From the NCBI GenBank assembly GCA_903893485.1, contig CAITMK010000001.1:51559-115558 (forward strand): DNA of 64,000 nucleotides, given 5' to 3'. The notes beneath the pieces are model-generated. The model did no database searches, was not told the origin of the DNA, and saw only the letters and a program-made list of their open reading frames with translations. Below are positions 57,212-64,000 of the stretch, one piece after another. The DNA is from Candidatus Magasanikiibacteriota bacterium. Lineage in GTDB: Bacteria > Patescibacteria > ABY1 > Magasanikbacterales > 2-02-FULL-50-9b. A program made the translations under genes and the position numbers. The first letter of the stretch is position 1. Each line of letters starts with the position of its first letter.

Positions 57212-58363
57212 TTATGCCGCTTTTTCTTCTGTGTCTTCTGTTTTCTCTGCTTTTTCGGCATGTGTTGATTTTGCTTTTGGTTTTACACCAGGAACGCGAA
57301 GGCCCAAACGGTGCTCTTCTGAATCAATTGATACGATATCAAATTCGTATGTATCGCCGATTTTGAACTGCTTTGCAATGTCTTCGATTGTTTCGTTTGA
57401 AAGTTCAGAAACATGAGCCAAGCCCTGAATTTCTGGATCCAATTCTACGAACAAACCGTAAGGATTGATTTTAACGATTTTACCTTTGACCACCTGGCCA
57501 ACCTTATACTTATCATTAATAGTCTTCCAAGGGTCTGGAGTCAAGCGCTTCATTGAAAGGAAGATCTTTTTTCCGTCGATTTGGATGATTTCAGCCTTTA
57601 CCATGTCACCTAAGCGGACAACGTCCTTTGGATGATCAATGCGCTGCCATGCGAGCTCTGAAATGTGTACCAAGCCTTCAATGCCATCGAATTTAACGAA
57701 GGCGCCGAATGCGGTGATTGCAGAAACTTCGCCTTCTACGGTCATACCAACCTTATATTTGTCTGGTACTACGTTTTTAACTTCGTCTGCAATTGCTTTT
57801 TCAGAAACAATCAATTTTTCTTCTTTTTCGTTCACGTCGATTACCTTAACAGGTAAATCTTGGCCAACAAATTCTTTGAGTTTTTCAAGAATTTTGTTTT
57901 TGTCGCCACCAGCAACACGTGGATAATGATCCCCAGATAACTGAGAAACTGGCAAAAATGCGTCCATGCCGTCTAAATCAACCATGAGACCGCCTTTATT
58001 TGCTTCCTTAATACGAGCCATTACCGTAACGCCTGAGCGACGGAGTTCTTCCAATTTTGTCCAAACGCGGGCGTGGCCTGCGCTGCGGAATGAAAGTTCC
58101 ATTTCGCCGTTTTCGTTTTCAAGTTCGATAACTGTTGCTTCTACCTCTGAACCGTCCTTAAGGTTGCGGTATTCTGAGCTTTCAGCATAAAGTTCTGTGC
58201 CACGGATCACACCAGTGCGGAGCCCCTCGATATTAATACGCACTTCGTTGCGGCCAACTGATAATACTGTTCCCTTCAAAATGTCGCCTACCTTTGGCAC
58301 GTTGCCAAAATGTTCGTCCAGGAGTTTAGCGAAAACGCCCGTTTTTGTTGCTGTGTTAGTCAT
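57212..58363 (-). CDS. rpsA: Ribosomal protein bS1-like, four S1 domains
   Basis: A 383-residue protein with four S1 RNA-binding domains, at about 22-90, 107-186, 199-268 and 280-352, followed by a Lys/Glu-rich tail. Examples are KVGMTVEGEVSAITAFGAFVKF and GIEGLVHISEL in domain three and KVGQVVKGKIVKINPYGLFVEL in domain four. E. coli S1 has six domains; four is common in Gram-positives and Patescibacteria. It helps unfold mRNA during initiation. The start MTNTATK lies about 10 nt after the transcription start predicted from the promoter. Confidence 0.93.
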   Translation of the reverse strand: MTNTATKTGVFAKLLDEHFGNVPKVGDILKGTVLSVGRNEVRINIEGLRTGVIRGTELYAESSEYRNLKDGSEVEATVIELENENGEMELSFRSAGHARVWTKLEELRRSGVTVMARIKEANKGGLMVDLDGMDAFLPVSQLSGDHYPRVAGGDKNKILEKLKEFVGQDLPVKVIDVNEKEEKLIVSEKAIADEVKNVVPDKYKVGMTVEGEVSAITAFGAFVKFDGIEGLVHISELAWQRIDHPKDVVRLGDMVKAEIIQIDGKKIFLSMKRLTPDPWKTINDKYKVGQVVKGKIVKINPYGLFVELDPEIQGLAHVSELSNETIEDIAKQFKIGDTYEFDIVSIDSEEHRLGLRVPGVKPKAKSTHAEKAEKTEDTEEKAA

Positions 58364-58379
58364 ATGAATTAGTGGATGG

Positions 58380-58408
58380 ATTGTAACAGAGTGAGGCCGG
58401 GGCGTCAA
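58380..58408 (-). promoter_or_regulatory. Promoter of rpsA-ftsH
   Basis: On the minus strand TTGACG (58403-58408), a 17-nt spacer and TACAAT (58380-58385). The -35 comes a few nt after the T-tract of the cassette 12 terminator. Confidence 0.85.
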
Positions 58409-58411
58409 CCC

Positions 58412-58465
58412 CCAAAAATAAAAGTGCGCGGAACCTGTAGACGGTGGTGTCTGCAGGTTCCGCGC
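58412..58465 (-). terminator. Terminator of cassette 12
   Basis: A perfect 12-bp stem, GCGCGGAACCTG and CAGGTTCCGCGC, with AGAC/GTCT inside, followed on the minus strand by ACTTTTATTTTT. The longest perfect cassette terminator in the window. Confidence 0.9.
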
Positions 58466-58490
58466 GGAGGGCGCGTGAGAGTTGTTCGGC

Positions 58491-58691
58491 TTAGCAGTAA
58501 GCCAAGCCGCGACCGCCGGGGCCGTGCCGCACGCGGTCAATGGCCACAGGATCGATCGGCTGACCAGGCGGCCGGCGATCAGCTGCGCGGAACGGATGCC
58601 GATTCAGTGCCGCGCGTGCCAGCGGCAAATCAAGCGTCTTCAACTTAGCGCCGAGATAGCTGGGCTGTTGCCCGACTTGATTCTGATTCAT
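58491..58691 (-). CDS. Uncharacterised small protein, cassette 12 (66 aa)
   Basis: No family recognised. MNQNQVGQQPSYLGAKLKTL followed by an Arg/Pro-rich end (HPFRAADRRPPGQPIDPVAI and GPGGRGLAYC), giving a basic, mostly extended protein. AAGGAG lies 6 nt before ATG; an ATG two codons upstream overlaps that site. Its own promoter, leader hairpin (AGCCC/GGGCT) and strong terminator support it as a gene despite its size. Confidence 0.65.
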   Translation of the reverse strand: MNQNQVGQQPSYLGAKLKTLDLPLARAALNRHPFRAADRRPPGQPIDPVAIDRVRHGPGGRGLAYC

Positions 58692-58735
58692 GATCATCTC
58701 CTTCAGCCCAATATTGACGGGCTTGCTTGCGACAC

Positions 58736-58764
58736 ATTAAAGCACAATAAACACATTTTGTCAA
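58736..58764 (-). promoter_or_regulatory. Promoter of cassette 12
   Basis: On the minus strand TTGACA (58759-58764), a 17-nt spacer and TTTAAT (58736-58741). It lies directly after the end of cassette 13; CCCTGA/TCAGGG forms a small hairpin just before the -35. Confidence 0.75.
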
Positions 58765-58771
58765 CCCTGAA

Positions 58772-59209
58772 TTAGCGCCTCAGGGCATCCAAAACCGAAC
58801 GAAATTCTGCCGGCAGCGCTGGATACTGTTCCAACGTTTGCTTAATCAAGACAACACTTTGAGTTGCCGTACACCAGGCGGCGGAACCTCGCGCCAAGAG
58901 CTGACACGAAATCGACCGCGGCAACACGTCGGTTTCCTTATGGAAAAACAGCAGGCTCCACTCGGTCTGAACCGAAAAAACCATATTACGAAGAACCATT
59001 TCGTCCCAACACGCAATCCACGCGTGAATTTCGGGTACAATCTTATTCTTCGCTCGCTTCATACGCATGATTTTTACAAATCGACGGTATGAGCACGTGT
59101 CATCTCCAAACAAGTCGTTCGCACCAAACGGCGGCAATCGATGATTGCTGTTCGTGGCCAAAATTTTCAAATCGTCATCCACGGTTCGCGCACCAAAACC
59201 ATCATTCAT
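58772..59209 (-). CDS. Uncharacterised short protein, cassette 13 (145 aa)
   Basis: No family recognised. MNDGFGARTVDDDLKILATN, a basic segment (KIMRMKRAKNKIVPEIHAWIACWDEMVL), aromatic residues, and an Ala/Leu helical end (LPAEFRSVLDALRR). No membrane segment. GGGGAG lies 7 nt before ATG; the frame is open 41 codons upstream but lacks a ribosome site. The leader has a GCTCG/CGAGC hairpin. No T-tract follows the gene, so transcription may read into cassette 12. Confidence 0.7.
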   Translation of the reverse strand: MNDGFGARTVDDDLKILATNSNHRLPPFGANDLFGDDTCSYRRFVKIMRMKRAKNKIVPEIHAWIACWDEMVLRNMVFSVQTEWSLLFFHKETDVLPRSISCQLLARGSAAWCTATQSVVLIKQTLEQYPALPAEFRSVLDALRR

Positions 59210-59254
59210 TTTTTGTCTCCCCAAATGAGCTATGGCTCGCAACGAGCACAAAAA

Positions 59255-59283
59255 ATTATTACATTCGCTCCCCCATTTGTCAA
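59255..59283 (-). promoter_or_regulatory. Promoter of cassette 13
   Basis: On the minus strand TTGACA (59278-59283), then AATAAT after 17 nt or TAATAA after 16. The -35 overlaps the -35 of the divergent MBL gene by 5 nt. Confidence 0.6.
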
Positions 59284-59304
59284 TTACCAAATGTGTGCTA
59301 CAAT
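59277..59304 (+). promoter_or_regulatory. Promoter of the MBL-gyrA operon
   Basis: TTGTCA (59277-59282), a 16-nt spacer and TACAAT (59299-59304), 20 nt before ATG. Confidence 0.65.
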
Positions 59305-59324
59305 TTGTAAGAATTTTACTGTAT

Positions 59325-59948
59325 ATGCACATTTCATGGCTCGGTCAGTCCACGATAAAAATTGATTTCAAAACCAGCATGGGCGAAGGCTCACTGCTTT
59401 TTGATCCTTACAAAAACGCAAAAGAAGATACCTTGCGCAATTCAAGCGCGGATTTAGTTTTGGCATCACACGGCGTTGATGATTTAATTACATTAGGCAA
59501 AGATACCCTAGTAATTTCGGGTGCTGGCGAATACGAATACAAAGAAGTTTTAGTATACGGTTTCCAAACCGGTACCACCGCTGAATCGCCATTAATTTTC
59601 CGTACCGAAATTGAACACGTCACGGTTGCGCATCTTGGCATGATCCCAAAAACATTAGATGAAAAATTATTGAACGAACTTAATGGCGTTGATATTTTAC
59701 TCATCCCAGTTGGCGGCGATGGCACCTTAACCCCAGAGCGCGCCGCAGAAATTGTCACTAAAGTTGAACCGCGCGTTGTAATTCCATACGCATTTAAAGC
59801 AACCGGCACTGGCGCAAACTTTGGCCCGGTTGAACCATTCTTCAAAGCCATTGGCCGCACCCCAGAAGAAACGCAGACAAAAATTAAAATCACTAAAAAA
59901 GATTTGCCTTCGGATCAATTAGTTGTCATGGTTCTTCAAAAGCAATAA
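59325..59948 (+). CDS. Metallo-beta-lactamase-fold protein with degenerate metal site
   Basis: A 207-residue MBL-fold protein of the YtkL/UlaG-like type: MHISWLGQSTIKIDF at the start, LLFDPYKNAKED, ADLVLASHGVDDLITLG and later VDILLIPVGGDGTLTPERAAEIV and VVIPYAFKATGTG. The metal motif HxHxDH reads SHGVDDL, so the second His and the last His are lost. The hydrolase activity is therefore doubtful. It is the first gene of an operon with a small membrane protein and gyrA. An ATG in frame 31 codons upstream lies before the promoter. Confidence 0.85.
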   Translation: MHISWLGQSTIKIDFKTSMGEGSLLFDPYKNAKEDTLRNSSADLVLASHGVDDLITLGKDTLVISGAGEYEYKEVLVYGFQTGTTAESPLIFRTEIEHVTVAHLGMIPKTLDEKLLNELNGVDILLIPVGGDGTLTPERAAEIVTKVEPRVVIPYAFKATGTGANFGPVEPFFKAIGRTPEETQTKIKITKKDLPSDQLVVMVLQKQ

Positions 59949-59949
59949 T

Positions 59950-60327
59950 ATGTCACAGCGCTCTTTCACTCCTCATTTGCCTCCACATGAACTTGCCCGC
60001 CGCCAACGTTGGATTGCGGTTGGCGTTTCAGTGCTTGCCTTTTTGCTCGTTGCAACATGGCTTGTTACATTGCCAAGTCGCTTAACCGGCGATCTTCCAG
60101 GCCACACGTGGGACACCTGGTGGGGCAAAGCGCCAGCGGCAACCTATATTAACGTTGAGGATTACACCAAAGACGATAACACCCAAGCAACGCTCCAAAA
60201 AACACTGCAAATGTTGCAGGCAAGAACCGCAACGAGCACCCCAACTTCAACAGCCGCAGTTACCACAACTTCTTCCGCAGCACTTTCCACATCGACTCTC
60301 AATTTCCTGAAAAAGAACATAAAATAA
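59950..60327 (+). CDS. Small single-pass membrane protein (125 aa)
   Basis: No family recognised. A short basic N-terminus (ELARRQRW), one membrane segment (24-42, VGVSVLAFLLVATWLVTL) and a Thr/Ser/Ala-rich exterior part with STPTSTAAVTTTSSAA. It is squeezed between the MBL gene and gyrA with 1-nt gaps on each side, so the three are one transcript. Confidence 0.75.
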   Translation: MSQRSFTPHLPPHELARRQRWIAVGVSVLAFLLVATWLVTLPSRLTGDLPGHTWDTWWGKAPAATYINVEDYTKDDNTQATLQKTLQMLQARTATSTPTSTAAVTTTSSAALSTSTLNFLKKNIK

Positions 60328-60328
60328 T

Positions 60329-62794
60329 ATGGCAAAAGAAGCACCACATCAATTCCAGATCGGCAACATTACCAATCAGTCAATCGTCAACGAGGTGCAA
60401 CAATCATATTTGGACTACGCAATGTCCGTTATTGTTTCGCGTGCGCTTCCAGATGTTCGTGATGGTTTAAAACCAGTTCATCGCCGTATTTTGTACGCGA
60501 TGTTTGACATGGGCCTTAAGGCAAATGCAAAATTTCGTAAATCAGCAACCGTGGTTGGTGAAACACTTGGTAAATACCATCCACACGGCGATAGCGCAGT
60601 GTACGACTCAATGGTTCGTATGGCGCAGGAATTTTCCCTGCGCTACCCAATGGTGCAAGGCCAAGGTAACTTCGGTTCCATCGATGGCGACAGCGCCGCT
60701 GCAATGCGTTATACCGAAGCTAAACTTTCAAAACTTGCCGAAGAAAAATTAACCGACATTGAAAAAAATACGGTTGACTTCATGCCAAACTACGACGGCG
60801 TTCACAAAGAACCTCGTGTGTTACCTGGCAAATTCCCTTTCCTTTTGTGTAACGGTACGCTCGGCATTGCGGTTGGTATGGCGACCAACATTCCACCACA
60901 CAACTTAACTGAAGTGTGTAATGCAATCGCCCATGTTATCGACAATCCAGATTGCACCATCGACGATTTAATGGAATTTATTACTGGTCCTGATTTTCCA
61001 ACCGGTGGTATCGCGTACAACGTAAAAGATATTGCAGCTGCATACGCAACCGGTCGTGGCGGCATTGCGGTTCGCGCAAAAGCAGATATCGAAGAAGGTA
61101 AAGGCGATCAATTCCGCATTATCATCACCGAAGTTCCATACATGGTGAACAAAGCAACTTTGGTGGAAAAAATTGCAGAATTGGTACAAGAGAAAAAAAT
61201 CGAAGGCATCAAAGATTTGCGTGATGAATCAAATAAAGATGGTATCCGCGTGGTGATTGAACTCAAAAAAGATGCGTATCCAAAAAAAGTTTTGAATCGC
61301 TTGTTTCAAATGACGCAGATGCAAGAGACGTTCCATGTGAACATGCTCGCGATCGTCGATGGTATCCAGCCGCGCGTTTTGAATCTCAAAATGATTTTGG
61401 AAGAGTACATCAAGCATCGCAAATTGGTGGTTACGCGCCGCACCGAATTTGAACTTGCAAAAGCAAAAGCCCGCGAACACATTTTGCAAGGTTTGATGAT
61501 TGCACTTTTGCACATCGACGAAGTTATCAAAACAATTCGCGCGTCAAAAGACAAAGACGACGCTCGCGTACAATTAATGAAGAAATTTAAATTGTCAGAA
61601 TTGCAAGCCAACGCAATTTTGGAAATGCGTTTGCAATCTTTGGCAAACATGGAGCGGTTACGCGTTGAAATGGACTTAAAAGAATTGCTCAAATTCATTA
61701 AAGAAATGGAAGCAATTTTAGGTTCTGCAAAACGCATTTTGGCAATCGTGAAAGACGAAGTCACCGAGCTCCGCGAAAAGTTTGGTGATGAACGTCGCAC
61801 CAAAATTATTAAATCTGGCATCAAAGAATTTACCGCTGAAGATTTAATTCCAAACGAAGACACGATTGTGATCATCACCCGCGACGGTTACATCAAACGC
61901 ATGCCACCAGACACATTCAAAACGCAATCACGTGGGGGCAAAGGTGTTATTGGTCTTACCACCAAAGAAGAAGATATTGTTGATCAACTTTTTTCAACCA
62001 CCACACACGCTGATCTCATGTTCTTCACCACTAAGGGCCGTGTGTTTCAACTCAAAAGTTACGATGTGCCAGTTGCAAGTCGTACCAGCAAAGGCCAGGC
62101 GCTCCAAAACTTTTTACAACTCTCACCAAACGAAAAAGTTTCAGCAACACTTCCAACCGAAGACTTACAAGGTTACAAATACTTTGTCATGGCAACCCGC
62201 GACGGCACCATGAAAAAAACAGAGATTAAAGAATTCGCAAATGTTCGCCGTTCTGGTTTAATCGCGCTCAAAATTAATCCAGGCGACAATTTGGAATGGG
62301 TACGCCCATCTACCGGCAAAGACGAAATCATGGTGGTTACCGAACAAGGCCAAGCAATCCGCTTCCCTGAAAAAGATTTGCGTAGCATGGGCCGCGCCGC
62401 AGCTGGCGTACGTGGCATGAAACTCCACGACAGCGATGCGGTCGTTGGCATGGATGTGCTCGCCACAACGCTCATCGAAAAAGGCGCACTTGAAATTTTC
62501 ACGGTCGCTGAAAACGGTTTGGGCAAACGCACCAAAGTGAAAGAATACAAAGTTCAAGGACGTGGCGGCTCTGGTATAAAAACCATGGAAATCACCGCAA
62601 AAACTGGCAAAATCGTCGGTGCTATGATCGTGAATGCTACCCAAGAAGGCGACGTTATGATGATTTCCGTTAAGGGCCAAGTTATCCGCTTGCCATTTGG
62701 TTCAATTCCAACCATTGGCCGCGCCACCCAAGGCGTTCGCGTCATGCGATTCAAAGAAGAAGGCGACAAAATCGCGTCGGTTACGATCATCTAA
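60329..62794 (+). CDS. gyrA: DNA gyrase subunit A
   Basis: A complete 821-residue GyrA. The winged-helix and tower part contains SRALPDVRDGLKPVHRRILY, then GDSAAAMRYTEAKL with the catalytic Tyr. The GyrA box that marks gyrase rather than topoisomerase IV is QSRGGKG (QRRGGKG in E. coli), followed by six beta-pinwheel blades. It is the last gene of the operon and is followed by a strong terminator that also contains the next gene's -35. Confidence 0.98.
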   Translation: MAKEAPHQFQIGNITNQSIVNEVQQSYLDYAMSVIVSRALPDVRDGLKPVHRRILYAMFDMGLKANAKFRKSATVVGETLGKYHPHGDSAVYDSMVRMAQEFSLRYPMVQGQGNFGSIDGDSAAAMRYTEAKLSKLAEEKLTDIEKNTVDFMPNYDGVHKEPRVLPGKFPFLLCNGTLGIAVGMATNIPPHNLTEVCNAIAHVIDNPDCTIDDLMEFITGPDFPTGGIAYNVKDIAAAYATGRGGIAVRAKADIEEGKGDQFRIIITEVPYMVNKATLVEKIAELVQEKKIEGIKDLRDESNKDGIRVVIELKKDAYPKKVLNRLFQMTQMQETFHVNMLAIVDGIQPRVLNLKMILEEYIKHRKLVVTRRTEFELAKAKAREHILQGLMIALLHIDEVIKTIRASKDKDDARVQLMKKFKLSELQANAILEMRLQSLANMERLRVEMDLKELLKFIKEMEAILGSAKRILAIVKDEVTELREKFGDERRTKIIKSGIKEFTAEDLIPNEDTIVIITRDGYIKRMPPDTFKTQSRGGKGVIGLTTKEEDIVDQLFSTTTHADLMFFTTKGRVFQLKSYDVPVASRTSKGQALQNFLQLSPNEKVSATLPTEDLQGYKYFVMATRDGTMKKTEIKEFANVRRSGLIALKINPGDNLEWVRPSTGKDEIMVVTEQGQAIRFPEKDLRSMGRAAAGVRGMKLHDSDAVVGMDVLATTLIEKGALEIFTVAENGLGKRTKVKEYKVQGRGGSGIKTMEITAKTGKIVGAMIVNATQEGDVMMISVKGQVIRLPFGSIPTIGRATQGVRVMRFKEEGDKIASVTII

Positions 62795-62817
62795 ACCGCG
62801 CTACAATAAAATAGGCC

Positions 62818-62846
62818 AAAAACCGTTGACATTGTCAACGGTTTTT
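62818..62846 (+). terminator. Terminator of gyrA, containing the -35 of cassette 14
   Basis: AAAAACCGTTGACA and its exact complement flank a single T, so a 12-bp stem with a short loop forms, followed by TTTTTG. The left arm contains TTGACA. Confidence 0.85.
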
Positions 62847-62854
62847 GTTTAAAT
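62826..62854 (+). promoter_or_regulatory. Promoter of cassette 14 inside the gyrA terminator
   Basis: TTGACA (62826-62831), a 17-nt spacer and TTAAAT (62849-62854). Confidence 0.7.
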
Positions 62855-62893
62855 ACAAAGAGCGACGCAACACTGTGTTCGCAGGAGGTCCTC

Positions 62894-63520
62894 ATGCCAA
62901 CCGACCAGACTCAATCTACAGGCCAAGGGTTGCAGACGTCGGCGAAAATGCTGACACTCCTTATCATGCCACAGCTTGCACCAAATTCGGGAATCACTGA
63001 TTTGGAGTTCCGTGGATGGTGTTCGATGCTGAGCCACCTGAAAAGCACCTGCGCCAAAGCTAGCTGGAATCCATCCTGCGTTTTTATCGACGAAAACGAG
63101 GAGGGCGAGGTCGATGAACTCACGCAAATTCTCCTCACCGAAATCATGCGCGTTTTCCCAGGTCTCTATACCTGCACAACGAAACAGCAAGCTCTAGCCA
63201 TCAGGCCCCGCGATACCGAAAAGATCCCCAAAACATTCCAGCAAATCCACGCTGCCATGTGCGAACACAAGCATTTGCATGGTTTGGCACTCTCTTATCG
63301 GTGGCTGCCAAACATGCTGGAACATAGGATGCATCCTATCGGCCAGTACTATGCAATGCCGAATTGGTATACGAATGTGGCAATCGATAGATCAGAAGTG
63401 TCGTTGATGGAGTACTTCTGGCCAACCCCTGAACTTCGGCACCAACACTGGCCGCCGATTGACCGCGCGATGGTCAACGACATCGTCACAAAGATGAGCA
63501 ACCGAAAAAGGAAATCCTGA
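62894..63520 (+). CDS. Uncharacterised protein, cassette 14 (208 aa)
   Basis: No family recognised. An unstructured N-terminus (MPTDQTQSTGQGLQ) precedes a mixed alpha/beta protein: ITDLEFRGWCSMLSHLKSTC, CVFIDENEEGEVDELTQILLTEIM, and a His/Trp-rich C-terminal half (HKHLHGLALSYRWLPNMLEHRMH, FWPTPELRHQHWPP) ending basic. No membrane segment. AGGAGG lies 5 nt before ATG. It has its own promoter, a leader hairpin (GCGA..AACAC/GTGTTCGC) and its own terminator. Codon choice differs from gyrA. Confidence 0.75.
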   Translation: MPTDQTQSTGQGLQTSAKMLTLLIMPQLAPNSGITDLEFRGWCSMLSHLKSTCAKASWNPSCVFIDENEEGEVDELTQILLTEIMRVFPGLYTCTTKQQALAIRPRDTEKIPKTFQQIHAAMCEHKHLHGLALSYRWLPNMLEHRMHPIGQYYAMPNWYTNVAIDRSEVSLMEYFWPTPELRHQHWPPIDRAMVNDIVTKMSNRKRKS

Positions 63521-63524
63521 TCAA

Positions 63525-63569
63525 ACCCCGGACGTGCATGACTCGATCACGCGTCCGGGGTAATTTTTT
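63525..63569 (+). terminator. Terminator of cassette 14
   Basis: ACCCCGGACG and CGTCCGGGGT, a perfect 10-bp stem with a 17-nt loop, followed by AATTTTTTG. Confidence 0.88.
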
Positions 63570-63596
63570 GTCAAAATTTTTTCCGCGTGCTACCAT
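63568..63596 (+). promoter_or_regulatory. Near-leaderless promoter of the last gene, overlapping a terminator T-tract
   Basis: TTGTCA (63568-63573), a 17-nt spacer and TACCAT (63591-63596), 9 nt before ATG. The first TT of the -35 is the end of the cassette 14 T-tract. Confidence 0.75.
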
Positions 63597-63605
63597 AACA
63601 GCACT

Positions 63606-64000
63606 ATGAACAGCTCAAATTCACAAGGCAAAATCGTTTGGGGCGCATTTATCGCCGGATTAGTTATTATTGTACTCGGCGGCATCTTTTTATACACCCA
63701 AAAAGTCCACGCACCAGAAAATGAATCTGGTGAATATGCAAAAACGCCAGCTCCAGTAGCAGCCCAGCCCCCAGTGCTCCGCCCAGAACCACCAAAATTG
63801 GCTGGCCACATTTTAATTGGTCCAAAAGTTACCACCAAATTTTATTTGGCTAAAGATGGCAAACGCTACGTTTTCCCAGAAGAAACAAAAACATTTGAGA
63901 CTTGGTTTCCAAATGCAGCGAAAGCACCAATCACCAAAGTTTCACAAGATGAATTAGAATCATATCCACTTGGTGGCAACGTTTGGTATCGCCCTGGCAC
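63606..64000 (+). CDS. Membrane-anchored surface protein, 5' part only
   Basis: 131 codons are visible and the frame is still open at the window end. A short polar start (MNSSNSQGKIVWG), one membrane segment (about 12-31, FIAGLVIIVLGGIFLYT) and a Pro-rich linker (TPAPVAAQPPVLRPEPP) are followed by a repeat-like domain: FYLAKDGKRYVFPEETKTFETWFPN, then SQDELESYPLGGNVWYRPGT. From memory, this YVFPxExxxxxxW and LGGNVxYRPGT pattern is a recurring surface module in Patescibacteria. The function is unknown. Confidence 0.75.
   Translation, partial: MNSSNSQGKIVWGAFIAGLVIIVLGGIFLYTQKVHAPENESGEYAKTPAPVAAQPPVLRPEPPKLAGHILIGPKVTTKFYLAKDGKRYVFPEETKTFETWFPNAAKAPITKVSQDELESYPLGGNVWYRPG

Noticed and set aside
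61306..61878. 190-codon frame antisense to gyrA
   Set aside because: Shadow frame opposite a highly conserved gene.
62818..62846. Operator for gyrA regulation
   Set aside because: The palindrome lies after gyrA and is followed by T residues, so a terminator explains it better; an additional role for the next gene remains possible.
7262..63569. Cassettes as integron gene cassettes with attC sites
   Set aside because: The hairpins between them differ in sequence, have T-tracts placed as in terminators, and lie on both strands; there is no integrase and no shared recombination site.
1..64000. tRNA or rRNA genes
   Set aside because: The gaps between genes are short, and none contains a cloverleaf or conserved rRNA segment that I could find by eye.

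Overview
The window looks like a chromosome segment from a Patescibacteria (Candidate Phyla Radiation) bacterium, probably in or near the Parcubacteria. I infer this from gene style, not from a marker tree. Housekeeping genes are tightly packed, often overlapping or separated by 1 nt. ThrS starts directly at its editing domain with no TGS domain. The ThyX is double length. PrmC carries NLPY instead of NPPY. Many secreted or membrane proteins have no recognisable family. No rRNA, tRNA, CRISPR array or insertion sequence is visible, and no stretch longer than 300 bases lacks a gene.

Layout. 1-4686: ndk (partial), a cupredoxin-like lipoprotein, uvrD, a C39-type protease and tgt. 4683-12004: a large unknown protein, the PAP2-manC-mltG-queA operon and a DUF218 protein. 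12074-18441: the lower glycolysis genes gap, pgk, eno and gpmI, interleaved with a SIMPL protein and a secreted unknown. 19164-26099: a Nudix protein, rpsB-tsf, prfA, rpmE, prmC and rplY with a zinc-ribbon protein. 26158-30225: rodA, a membrane protein and gyrB. 32112-38012: secE-nusG-rplK, thrS, two unknowns and rplA. 38064-46668: a LamG-like protein, Nudix, then dcd, a P-loop kinase, a phosphoesterase, a Tudor-repeat lipoprotein, thyX, tmk and gatB. 46679-58363: miaA, several coiled-coil or membrane unknowns, pilB, ftsH and rpsA. 59325-62794: a degenerate MBL protein, a small membrane protein and gyrA. 63606-end: a partial anchored surface protein.

Two expression styles coexist. Most housekeeping genes have a -10 box only 4-10 nt from the ATG and no Shine-Dalgarno, so their transcripts should be leaderless or nearly so. 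Set among them are fourteen short genes of a second kind. They use more GC-rich codons, have a strong Shine-Dalgarno (AGGAGG type), and usually have their own TTGACA-type promoter, a small hairpin in the leader and their own hairpin terminator. Twelve of the fourteen have no function I can recognise; the exceptions are a DUF218 protein and a stand-alone CHC2 zinc finger. This population of autonomous single-gene units is the most interesting feature of the window.

Terminators and promoters are also fused: in several places the hairpin or T-tract ending one gene supplies the -35 box of the next. Three divergent gene pairs have -35 boxes back to back or overlapping.
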